Shown in pieces: positions 6,995 to 13,017 of a stretch of DNA of 31,909 nucleotides. This DNA is from a virus. The notes beneath the pieces are model-generated. The model was not told the origin of the DNA. It saw only the letters and a list, made by a program, of their open reading frames with translations, and made no database searches. The stretch covers positions 1 through 31,909 of IMG/VR virus record IMGVR_UViG_3300032289_002562, one strand, 5' to 3'. Position 1 is the first letter of the stretch. Each line of letters begins with the position of its first letter. The position numbers and the translations under genes were made by a program.

Positions 6995-7174
6995 TTATTC
7001 TACTTCTTTCCAAATATTATTGCCGCTTATATCATCATATTTGATAGACTCCCTCATTGCAATTTGATAGATGTAGCATGACCACTCTATGGGAACCCTG
7101 GATGCTATGTCTCCAATGTAATAGAAAAAATAAGATAATGCTCTATACATATAGACAAGAAGAATAGATGACAT
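6995..7174 (-). CDS. 59-aa small phage protein with IGD...WSCYIYQ...WKEVE pattern
   Basis: This short gene starts MSSILLVYMYRALSYFFYYI and ends GNNIWKEVE, then tandem stop codons. A hydrophobic/aromatic N-terminus is followed by IGDIASRVP, then W..YIYQIAMRES and an acidic end with a terminal Trp-Lys. I recall small proteins with the same order of features (IGD..S, LYN..M..S, ..D..G..WK) in large myoviruses, where their role is unknown. The N-terminal third could be membrane-associated. It lies between tRNA-Glu and the secreted-protein gene on the same strand. No Shine-Dalgarno is seen. Confidence 0.7.
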   Translation of the reverse strand: MSSILLVYMYRALSYFFYYIGDIASRVPIEWSCYIYQIAMRESIKYDDISGNNIWKEVE

Positions 7175-7209
7175 ATTAATTTTAATTTAATTATTTTTTA
7201 TTACACGTT

Positions 7210-7234
7210 ATTTGGCAGTTTCGCGTTCGCAAAT
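7210..7234. repeat. 25-bp repeat, copy D, abutting tRNA-Glu
   Basis: ATTTGG, middle CAGTTTCGCG, TTCGCAAAT. It ends exactly at the base next to the encoded CCA of tRNA-Glu, so on the tRNA transcript the repeat begins directly after CCA. Confidence 0.82.
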
Positions 7235-7309
7235 TGGCATCTCCAAGGGGATTTGAACCCCTGCTCCCACCGTGAAAGGGTAGTGTGCTAACCGCTACAC
7301 TATGGAGAC
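7235..7309 (-). tRNA. tRNA-Glu(UUC)
   Basis: A full cloverleaf with encoded CCA. The acceptor GTCTCCA pairs with TGGAGAT (one G.U), the D arm is GTG...CAC, the anticodon stem CTACC/GGTGG encloses loop CTTTCAC with anticodon TTC, and the T arm is AGGGG-TTCAAAT-CCCCT. The discriminator is G. It would read GAA/GAG. It is flanked by 25-bp repeats on both sides (copies D and E). Confidence 0.95.
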
Positions 7310-7337
7310 TTAAATTTTTATGCCCGCCCATAATATT

Positions 7338-7362
7338 ATTTGGCACTTTTTGATTCGCAAAT
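7338..7362. repeat. 25-bp repeat, copy E
   Basis: ATTTGG, middle CACTTTTTGA, TTCGCAAAT. It is the most diverged copy and lies upstream of tRNA-Glu on the minus strand. Confidence 0.72.
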
Positions 7363-7454
7363 CAAGTAAAATATATATTTAATTAATTTTAATTTAAAAA
7401 ATACAATTTTAATTCAATTTATTTAATTTTAATTCATTTTTATTGTGATTTGGT

Positions 7455-7510
7455 GGCGCCGGCCGTATCGGCCCTAGTGAAAAAGTTCATTTTCCGCGCC
7501 GGGTTTTTAA
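7455..7510 (+). ncRNA. Candidate three-way-junction RNA or terminator
   Basis: A GC-rich island in a very AT-rich spacer. On the plus strand GGCGC (7455-7459) pairs with GCGCC (7496-7500). Inside are GGCCG-TAT-CGGCC and GAAAA...TTTTC hairpins, and GGGTTTTTAATTTT follows. The mirror structure also forms on the minus strand, where tRNA transcription runs, so a bidirectional terminator is possible. Confidence 0.4.
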
Positions 7511-8093
7511 TTTTAATTAATTTTTATTCGTATTTATTGGGCTATGACAGCCCGCCCACATTACTTTATCACGTTTTTACTATAGTAGAAAGAAGAAAAT
7601 AGGTAGTATATGAAGAAAAAAGTATTGTATAAAATTATTTTTTGCTTGACTATTGTATAAAATTATATAAATCGAAATATTATTAATCAATTTTTATTAT
7701 TCACATCAATACATTATTCTATATCCTTTATTTCCTTTATTCCTTATACTCTTTCTTCTTTATTTTAGTGTTGTTTATAGATGTTATTTCCTCTTATTTA
7801 TTAAATATTCATTTTTTGTTGTTTCCCCTACGTACAGGGGTATATTTTATCTATTCAAAAAGTAATTAAAAGGTCATTAAAAAGCCATTAGAATACAGGG
7901 TAAAAAGAAGGTACTTGAATTGGTTAATTAAGGTACGTCAAAATGTAAAAAATTTTTAAAAAACTTAAAGCCGCGCTGGATTTTTCTTATTTATACAAAT
8001 AAAACTAATTATGTATATAGAAATGAGGCTTTGTATATATAAAAGAAAGAGATATTGTATATAGAAATATAGCTTAGTGTGGTGTAATAAAAA
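7511..8093. other. AT-rich noncoding spacer
   Basis: No gene seen. It holds short hairpins at 7539-7553 (GGGCT...AGCCC) and 7825-7840 (CCCCT...AGGGG), and a 16-bp direct repeat TATTGTATAAAATTAT at 7623-7638 and 7651-7666. The second copy is preceded by CTTGAC, so TTGACTATTGTATAAAA here matches 17 bases of the RuvB-like promoter. TGTATATA/GAAAT motifs recur near 8020-8075. Confidence 0.5.
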
Positions 8094-8171
<78 letters not shown>

Positions 8172-8183
8172 TTATATAAAATC

Positions 8184-8258
8184 TGCCTGTCGAGGGATGT
8201 GCGCCCACTATCTTCGGTTTATGAAACCGACGCTTATAACTCCTTAAGCTTCACAGGC
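8184..8258 (-). tRNA. CAU-anticodon tRNA, probably tRNA-Ile2 (or tRNA-Met)
   Basis: The acceptor is GCCTGTG/GACAGGC, with six pairs and a mismatch at the inner end. The D arm is GCTT...AAGC with GG in its loop. The anticodon stem TCGGT/ACCGA encloses TTCATAA, giving anticodon CAT. The T arm GTGGG/CCCTC has one T-T mismatch, and the loop CGCACAT lacks the usual TTCRA core. CCA is not encoded; the discriminator is A. By anticodon alone this is tRNA-Met or a tRNA-Ile whose C34 becomes lysidine to read AUA. The next gene upstream on the same strand is tilS-like, which favours Ile2. The odd T loop may lower automated scores. Confidence 0.75.
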
Positions 8259-8271
8259 TTATAAAATTGTT

Positions 8272-8313
8272 TCAAAAATCTATTCTATTTATTTTACAAG
8301 GCTAGATAACCTT
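8272..8313 (-). repeat. Shared tRNA leader, copy 1 (before the CAU tRNA)
   Basis: On the plus strand this reads TCAAAAATCT, then ATTTATTTT, then AAGGCTAGATAACCTT. It aligns over ~42 bases with 9974-10017 upstream of tRNA-Leu. AAGG/CCTT closes a small hairpin in both. Confidence 0.65.
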
Positions 8314-8333
8314 CATCCGCTCTGTATACTATA

Positions 8334-8993
8334 CTACTCTTTTACCATTTCATCAAGATGTTTCTTCATTTTTTTGAAGACTACCTTGTGAAGACCCTTG
8401 TATTTCTGTTCGATCATTGGCAATACAACCTTCCTGCTCCAGTTGCGCATCAAAGAAAGATCGGAATTAAGTTCGTCTTCCAAAATATAAGGCGCGAGAC
8501 CGTTCTTTTCTGCGTATTCCGCGAAATCTGATTTTTTATTCAATAAAAAGGGGCGAAAAATCGCAACCTCTGGATATTTGCAGAAGTATTGGATTGGAAC
8601 ATATTCCGGATGCCCTTTTAGAAAGTTCAAAAAATAAGACTCCACACAGTCATCTAAGTGATGAGCAGTGCAAATATAATTGTAATTATTATTTTTAGCA
8701 AAGCTCCGTAGCATATTGTATCTTACATTTCTACAAAAATCCTCCTTGCTGCCCTTCTTGTATTTTTCTTTTGAAGTTAGAATGCTGTGTTGAATAAAAT
8801 GCTTTTTACAAAAATTCTCTACATTTTCAGCTGTCTCAGCATCTTGCTCAATAAATTTATTATTAATATGAACAGCGTGGAAGTTAAATTTTTTCTTGGA
8901 TAAGAAACTGCAAGCCGCGATGCTATCAATTCCACCAGAAAGAGCAAGAATAAATTTTGAATTTGGAAAGTATTTTTTATTGAATGTTAGCAT
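8334..8993 (-). CDS. tilS: TilS-like tRNA(Ile)-lysidine synthetase, catalytic domain
   Basis: A 219-aa N-type ATP pyrophosphatase. The PP-loop SGGIDS is at residues 19-24. TilS-type signatures follow: EDFCRNVRYNML near 83-94, CTAHHLDDCVESYFLNFLKG near 108-127, FRPFLL near 145-150, and the C-terminal pattern EDELNSDLSLMRNWSRKVVLP. TilS uses ATP and lysine to turn C34 of tRNA-Ile2(CAU) into lysidine, switching recognition from AUG to AUA. The protein lacks the extra C-terminal domains of E. coli TilS (about 430 aa) and corresponds to the minimal catalytic form. A CAU tRNA lies just downstream on the same strand. The start is divergent from the homing endonuclease gene. A TtcA-like thiolase is the alternative but lacks the RN..R..vlP pattern. 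Confidence 0.88.
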   Translation of the reverse strand: MLTFNKKYFPNSKFILALSGGIDSIAACSFLSKKKFNFHAVHINNKFIEQDAETAENVENFCKKHFIQHSILTSKEKYKKGSKEDFCRNVRYNMLRSFAKNNNYNYICTAHHLDDCVESYFLNFLKGHPEYVPIQYFCKYPEVAIFRPFLLNKKSDFAEYAEKNGLAPYILEDELNSDLSLMRNWSRKVVLPMIEQKYKGLHKVVFKKMKKHLDEMVKE

Positions 8994-9052
8994 TTACTTC
9001 TTATACTATCGAAGAAAGGGTTCGAAAATTGATTTTTAGTGTAATTTATTTT

Positions 9053-9748
9053 ATGACCAATTATGAATTAGATTGCTGTTTCTGTAAAAAGAAATATAAA
9101 CCAAGTAAAATGAGGTATTATGCCGCAAAATATCAATTGAAAAAATTAAATCAAAAACATTATTGTAGCAAAAAATGTAGATATTCGGGAACCGGAAGAG
9201 AAGAACCTTTAAATGTGAATTGTTTGAATTGTAATAAAGAGTTTAAAAAAACTGTAAAAGAATTAAAGAAGCATCCAAATAGTTTTTGTTCTAGATCATG
9301 CGCAGCTACTTATAATAATAAAAATAAAACTCATGGAACAAGAAGATCAAAACTAGAAATATATTTAGAAGACCAATTGAAATCTAAATATAAAAATTTA
9401 GAGATTCATTTCAATCGAAAAGATGCTATTAATTCCGAATTAGATATTTATATTCCATCTATGAAACTGGCATTTGAATTAAATGGAATCTTTCATTATG
9501 AGCCTATCTATGGTGACAAGAAACTAAATCAGATTCAGAATAACGATACAAGGAAATTTCAAGCTTGTTTGGAGCAAGGAATTGAAATGTGCATTATTGA
9601 TGTTTCTTCTTTATCGTATTTTAAGCCAGCAAATGCTAAGAAATTCTTAGATATCGTTTGCGGTTTGATTGATAAAAAAAATGGTCCCATCGGCCGGGTT
9701 CGAACCGGCACTCTCCTTTCGGAAAATCAGATTTTCTTACCACTATAG
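9053..9748 (+). CDS. Free-standing homing endonuclease, Vsr-like/EDxHD type
   Basis: About 231 aa from MTNYELDCCF; an in-frame ATG at 8984 would overlap the tilS start and adds a segment with no domain character. The N-terminal half has two zinc-ribbon-like cysteine sets (CFC...CSKKC and CLNC...CSRSC). The C-terminal half has the Vsr-like nuclease pattern ELDIYIPSMKLAFELNG followed by FHYEP, K..QIQNNDTRKFQ and GIEMCIIDV, typical of phage EDxHD-type mobile endonucleases. It is one of only two plus-strand genes and faces the tRNA-Leu gene. Its final ~22 codons are the antisense of the tRNA-Leu 3' exon, and the stop (9746-9748) lies inside the intron, so the natural C-terminus was probably replaced on insertion. 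Target site unknown. Confidence 0.8.
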   Translation: MTNYELDCCFCKKKYKPSKMRYYAAKYQLKKLNQKHYCSKKCRYSGTGREEPLNVNCLNCNKEFKKTVKELKKHPNSFCSRSCAATYNNKNKTHGTRRSKLEIYLEDQLKSKYKNLEIHFNRKDAINSELDIYIPSMKLAFELNGIFHYEPIYGDKKLNQIQNNDTRKFQACLEQGIEMCIIDVSSLSYFKPANAKKFLDIVCGLIDKKNGPIGRVRTGTLLSENQIFLPL

Positions 9749-9968
9749 TTTTCACTACCATTTCTGTTTGTGGCCTGGACTATGCCTTTACCTTAGCTTT
9801 TGCTTTAGGTAGGTGATTATAGTCTCTACACGTCTCTCTTTTGGAGATTTCGCTCGGCGTTGGGAGATTAAACCGTTCACCGAATTTACACCATTCATTT
9901 GGAAGATTTCTCTACCAAAGCTCAAATTTATATAAGTCTGATGCGTATGCCTATTTCGCCACGATGGG
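9682..9968 (-). tRNA. tRNA-Leu(UAA) interrupted by a group I intron
   Basis: Exon 1 is 9934-9968 and exon 2 is 9682-9735. Joined they give an 89-nt leucine tRNA with encoded CCA: acceptor CCCATCG/CGATGGG, D stem GCG/CGC, anticodon stem TCAGA/TCTGA with loop CTT+AAAA (anticodon TAA), long variable arm with TCC-GAAA-GGA, T arm GCCGG-TTCGAAC-CCGGC, discriminator A. The intron splits the anticodon between U34 and A35, the same site as the well-known cyanobacterial and plastid tRNA-Leu(UAA) intron. It reads UUA. Confidence 0.93.
9736..9933 (-). ncRNA. Group I intron (198 nt) within tRNA-Leu(UAA)
   Basis: Hallmarks on the minus strand: P1 can form between exon CUU and intron GAG (9921-9923) in the context UUUGAGC, placing a U.G wobble at the 5' splice site. 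P7 strands GACTAT (9819-9824) and ATAGTC (9778-9783) sit in contexts close to GUGCAGAGACU.../AAGGUAAAG..AGUCC of cyanobacterial introns. P8-like CCTA...TAGG-type pairing with an AGC-AAAA-GCT tip lies between them. The last base is G (omega-G, 9736), followed by exon AAAATCTGA. No open reading frame fits inside; the nearest endonuclease gene overlaps its 3' edge in antisense. Confidence 0.9.
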
Positions 9969-9973
9969 TTCTA

Positions 9974-10017
9974 TCAAAAATCTTTTCCATTTATTTTTAT
10001 AAGGTTTGGATGACCTT
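9974..10017 (-). repeat. Shared tRNA leader, copy 2 (before tRNA-Leu)
   Basis: Plus strand TCAAAAATCT, then ATTTATTTTT, then AAGGTTTGGATGACCTT (hairpin AAGGT/ACCTT). It aligns with 8272-8313 in front of the CAU tRNA. It begins five bases upstream of the tRNA-Leu 5' end. Confidence 0.65.
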
Positions 10018-10028
10018 GTCTTACCTTT

Positions 10029-10043
10029 AGGGATACTATCCCT
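10029..10043 (-). terminator. Small palindrome after the 83-aa gene
   Basis: AGGGA-TACTA-TCCCT forms a 5-bp stem 14 bases after the stop of the gene at 10058. There is no following T run on the minus strand, so it may be a weak terminator or a processing hairpin of a joint transcript with tRNA-Leu. Confidence 0.35.
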
Positions 10044-10057
10044 TATTTAGCGCTTTG

Positions 10058-10309
10058 TCAAATCTTTGTTTCGCTTGTTTGCTTTTCAAGGAAAAAACCA
10101 GCGGCGTACAATGCGTGTTCAAGGGCTTGAATATAGTCCTTTGCTTCGATAGTCGTAGAAGCACCGACTTGTGCCTTTGTATTATTGATATAGGTGAGAC
10201 TCCATTGCTTAATGGGGGTAGAGCTTAGGCGGCGAGATGCTTTCGTGATAAGTTGCGCGTCTGCTTTTTTTTGGAGTTGCTTTACTTGGTATTGGCTTTT
10301 GGTTGGCAT
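10058..10309 (-). CDS. Unrecognised 83-aa protein
   Basis: A basic small protein (MPTKSQYQVKQLQKKADAQ...) with KQWSLTYINN in the middle and a C-terminal helix-like EAKDYIQALEHALYAAGFFLE. I do not recognise it, although the arrangement of a beta strand followed by an A/L-rich helix resembles small phage proteins of unknown role. The ATG at 10309 is the only methionine in the frame, so the start is firm. That ATG lies six bases after CATTAT, predicting a leaderless mRNA. It is the first gene upstream of tRNA-Leu and may be co-transcribed with it. Confidence 0.65.
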   Translation of the reverse strand: MPTKSQYQVKQLQKKADAQLITKASRRLSSTPIKQWSLTYINNTKAQVGASTTIEAKDYIQALEHALYAAGFFLEKQTSETKI

Positions 10310-10315
10310 GAAACC

Positions 10316-10344
10316 ATAATGCCAAAATTTTATTTATATGTCAA
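10316..10344 (-). promoter_or_regulatory. Promoter of the 83-aa gene, predicted leaderless
   Basis: Minus strand TTGACA (10339-10344), 17-bp spacer TATAAATAAAATTTTGG, CATTAT (10316-10321), then six bases and ATG. A divergent promoter for the plus-strand glycosyltransferase must lie in the same 83-bp gap, but I cannot identify it with confidence. Confidence 0.72.
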
Positions 10345-10392
10345 GTCAATTTTTTTTTTATAAAATATATATATACAATATCATTTATAAAC

Positions 10393-11445
10393 ATGCAAAA
10401 TTATATACTAGTTCCTCATTTTTATAGGTTGAATTGGGCTAGGGAAATGAGTCAATTTTTGAGTCGCTCTAATGGGTTTGAATTTATTGGGAGCAATCTT
10501 ATTTTTGGAAATTACTCTAAAGCAGAAAAATTAAGAAATGAATATTTAAATTATTTACTTGAAAAAAAATCTATCCTTAAAGGTCGGACGCTTTTCTTTG
10601 TAAATTTAAATGATTATATATTCTACAACAGAAGAAGGGAATTAAGAGATGTTTTTAATATTTATGGTTTTATGCGCGGTAGTAGGTTTTTTGATGGCGA
10701 GCCTGGTAACAATATGTTCTCCAAAGACTCTCTTTCAAATATTCAGCAAATTGAAGCTAATGGGCTTACAGAAACGGACAAAGTTTTCGTTGGTAGCAAG
10801 GCATTCGGCAGCTTCCTGTCTCTCAAAATACCAAGTTTGTATGGAAAAAAGATTGAAATAGTTGGTATTCCTATTTTTATAGAACCAAAATTGGATAATC
10901 AAAAAGCAGGGGGCTCTATTCTTTGGAATCATAGGTTGCAAAAACAAAAAAATCCTTGGATTTTATTTAAGTTGCAGGACTTTGTAAAAAGAAAAATTTC
11001 AGTTTGCGCTCCAGAAGCCCTGTCTGCCGCTTATTCAAAAGAAATGAAGGAACATGAAAATATTTTTCGTAAAATTATAAGAGACAACGGGAAGAAAAGG
11101 GATAGATATTTGGAAGAATTAAAAACCGCGCGGGTTGTTTTTAGCACTTCTCAACATGAAACCTGGGGAAATTCAATGATAGAGGGAGTAATGAATGGGG
11201 CTGTTCCATTTGCTCCGGATGGAGAACTGTGCTCTTATAGAGAGCTATACCCAAAAGAATTTTTGTACCCTCAAGGATTAATAATTAAGGAAAAAGATGA
11301 AGCGACTATTGACGATAATATCGTCCAATTATCGTATTTATTAGATCAATTCTCTAGAGAAGACTATTCTGATTTATTAAAAGATTTGCAAATAGACCTA
11401 TGGGATAAGTTTAATTGCAAAAAATGGATTAAAAAATTATATTAA
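10393..11445 (+). CDS. GT-B glycosyltransferase (GT4-like)
   Basis: A 350-aa protein on the plus strand. The N-terminal half is less clear. The second half begins with GGSILWNHRLQKQKNPW near residues 173-189, similar to the LWNHR...DK.P segment of GT4 enzymes such as the queuosine-tRNA mannosyltransferase family. It continues to FSTSQHETWGNSMIEGVMNG and AVPFAPDGELCSYRELYP, the acidic/EGVMNG motif that binds the nucleotide-sugar donor. Acceptor and sugar are unknown; phage GT4-like enzymes modify DNA, tRNA or glycans. It is convergent with the minus-strand gene at 11442, overlapping by four bases, and stands alone as a transcription unit. It shares the [L]xNHR segment with the minus-strand glycosyltransferase at 13882. 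Confidence 0.78.
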   Translation: MQNYILVPHFYRLNWAREMSQFLSRSNGFEFIGSNLIFGNYSKAEKLRNEYLNYLLEKKSILKGRTLFFVNLNDYIFYNRRRELRDVFNIYGFMRGSRFFDGEPGNNMFSKDSLSNIQQIEANGLTETDKVFVGSKAFGSFLSLKIPSLYGKKIEIVGIPIFIEPKLDNQKAGGSILWNHRLQKQKNPWILFKLQDFVKRKISVCAPEALSAAYSKEMKEHENIFRKIIRDNGKKRDRYLEELKTARVVFSTSQHETWGNSMIEGVMNGAVPFAPDGELCSYRELYPKEFLYPQGLIIKEKDEATIDDNIVQLSYLLDQFSREDYSDLLKDLQIDLWDKFNCKKWIKKLY

Positions 11446-11756
11446 TTTTCTGGCAATTTAAAACCAGCATGATAAAAAGTTTCATTTAGGCTATCAGCGA
11501 AATGGTTTTCTATATCTCCGTCTTTAATCCAAAAGCTATATAATGTTTTTGCTAAAATATCGCCAGAGAAGTGAAGGATATCTTCATTATTCTTAAATAA
11601 GGTATTTCTAATATCGAAATTATTATAAGTCATTTGTTTTAACTCATTAGAAAAGTTTACAAAATTCGTAGATCTCGTAACGATTCTTTTCGTAAGATCT
11701 AGTTTTACATTTTCGGGAATAGAGTTATTTATATTTTCCAAGATTGTTTTAATCAT
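11442..11756 (-). CDS. Unrecognised 104-aa protein
   Basis: I do not recognise this protein. It starts MIKTILENINNSIPENVKLD and ends DSLNETFYHAGFKLPEN, with a mostly helical, charged composition and no obvious motif. I chose the ATG at 11756 because it overlaps the stop of the upstream microprotein gene in an ATGA junction; an in-frame ATG at 11777 would run inside that gene. It ends the operon that includes the FGE-like protein and converges with the plus-strand glycosyltransferase. Confidence 0.65.
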   Translation of the reverse strand: MIKTILENINNSIPENVKLDLTKRIVTRSTNFVNFSNELKQMTYNNFDIRNTLFKNNEDILHFSGDILAKTLYSFWIKDGDIENHFADSLNETFYHAGFKLPEN

Positions 11757-11839
11757 TTTTTGAGCCTTTTTAAACAATATGAAACAAGAAAAAAAACATA
11801 AATTAATATGAATAAAAATTGTAAAATAAATTCGATCAT
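11753..11839 (-). CDS. 28-aa single-pass membrane microprotein
   Basis: A 28-residue reading frame beginning MIEFILQFLFILIYVFFLV and ending in a basic tail (KRLKK). One continuous hydrophobic helix with a positive C-terminus suggests a small membrane protein with the N-terminus outside. It starts two bases after the stop of the FGE-like gene and its stop overlaps the next ATG (ATGA), so it fits exactly between two genes. That packing is the main evidence it is real. Function unknown; lysis accessory or membrane regulator are only possibilities. Confidence 0.55.
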   Translation of the reverse strand: MIEFILQFLFILIYVFFLVSYCLKRLKK

Positions 11840-11841
11840 AA

Positions 11842-13017
11842 TTAAATATTACGAGCTAAGCGCAATCCTGTTCCAAAAAAATCCCCTTCTTCTTTATATT
11901 GAACCGGCTTTAACATATCTTTAAACTTAAATGTAAAATATGGAATTGTTTTATAATTATGTCTAAATGGTTTTTTGGTATTGCTTTGAGATGATGGATA
12001 CGTTAAAGATCCAAAACCTCCTCCTCGCGCTGCTCCTTCCCCGCAATATTCTGCAACATTACCAGTCATGTCATGTAACCCTAATTCATTTGGTTTTTTA
12101 TGTGCTACCGGCATAGTTCCGCAAGGCCAAGATAAATTAATCTCTTTAAGTGAAAGACGACTATCTGGTGGTGGAGGGTTTTTTATGGGAACTGGGCAAG
12201 TATATCTAATTGGCTTGATTGTATCTTGTGAATTCCATATGTGCCAGGCGACCTCGCTGAGCTTATTTCCGCCACTAAAAAGATATCCTTTACTTTTTAT
12301 GCCTCCTATCGCAGCCCATTCCCACTCAATTTCTGTTGGAAGCCTGTATCCATTGGCTCTTTCGTCAATATCCGGAAAGCGAATAGTTTTTTTAGTTGAA
12401 ATATATTCTTTATCTTTCCTTCCATAACTGTGTTTCACAGAATGTTCTTCATCTGGACCATCTTTATAAACTCGACCATTTATTTTGTAGACAGGTTCAA
12501 GTCCTTCCATTTCGCTTTTTGCATTGCACCAAATCATAGCATTGATTGCTGAATTTATCATTACTGGATGATCATCAGCGCTTCCAAAGCCAGTATCATC
12601 TATATTTGTATATCCATTATTTCTTGCCCAATTTATAACCTCTTTCCATTCACCCCAAGTTGTTTCAATATTCGAAATCATAAAAGATTTTACTTTCTCG
12701 CCCTGAAATATAGATTTTGAGGTTTCGTTTATAATTTTTTTACTCTCACTTTTAGCATACGAATACCAATATTCTAATACTGGATCCTTTTTAAGCTCAG
12801 AGATATTTTTTTCAACAGCTTGGGCTGACCATCTTGGAATAGTTCCACCCTCTACTGTTATCATAGCAAACTGAATGGTATACTCGCTATCCTGCCAGTC
12901 AGTTACGTCAGCAACGTTTTCGTTTATATTCCGATATTCCAGAACATCTGTTTGCCCGTAGCCTAACGAAGCTACAAAGATAAGTATTGAATAAAGGTAT
13001 TTTTTATACGCCGTCAT
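11842..13017 (-). CDS. Secreted FGE/SUMF1-fold (formylglycine-generating-like) protein
   Basis: A 391-aa protein with a signal peptide (MTAYKKYLYSILIFVASLGYG, likely cut before QTD). The rest follows the FGE-sulfatase pattern: FMISNIETTWGEWKEVINWA, HPVMINSAINAMIWCNAKSE, GYRLPTEIEWEWAA, LSEVAWHIWNS, NELGLHDMTGNVAEYCGEG, then RGGGFGS and a C-terminal GTGLRLARNI. True formylglycine-generating enzymes need two active-site cysteines near the C-terminus; I see no such pair, so catalysis is doubtful. In phages and bacteria this C-type-lectin-like fold is also used for ligand binding. Export suggests action outside the cytoplasm, perhaps at the cell surface. It overlaps the previous gene by 14 bp. 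Confidence 0.83.
   Translation of the reverse strand: MTAYKKYLYSILIFVASLGYGQTDVLEYRNINENVADVTDWQDSEYTIQFAMITVEGGTIPRWSAQAVEKNISELKKDPVLEYWYSYAKSESKKIINETSKSIFQGEKVKSFMISNIETTWGEWKEVINWARNNGYTNIDDTGFGSADDHPVMINSAINAMIWCNAKSEMEGLEPVYKINGRVYKDGPDEEHSVKHSYGRKDKEYISTKKTIRFPDIDERANGYRLPTEIEWEWAAIGGIKSKGYLFSGGNKLSEVAWHIWNSQDTIKPIRYTCPVPIKNPPPPDSRLSLKEINLSWPCGTMPVAHKKPNELGLHDMTGNVAEYCGEGAARGGGFGSLTYPSSQSNTKKPFRHNYKTIPYFTFKFKDMLKPVQYKEEGDFFGTGLRLARNI

Noticed and set aside
5675-7362. CRISPR array for the 25-bp repeats
   Set aside because: Spacing is irregular (8 bp to 1.4 kb), the repeat centre varies, and no cas gene is present.
7651-7680. Plus-strand promoter at TTGACTATTGTATAAAA
   Set aside because: The -35-like word matches the RuvB-like promoter, but no -10 box stands 17 bp away and no gene follows on that strand.
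8984-9052. Upstream in-frame extension of the homing endonuclease
   Set aside because: It overlaps the tilS start on the other strand and adds residues without domain character; the zinc-ribbon region begins right after the ATG at 9053.
11842-13017. Diversity-generating retroelement target
   Set aside because: Although the fold fits, there is no reverse transcriptase and no template/variable repeat pair visible in the window.
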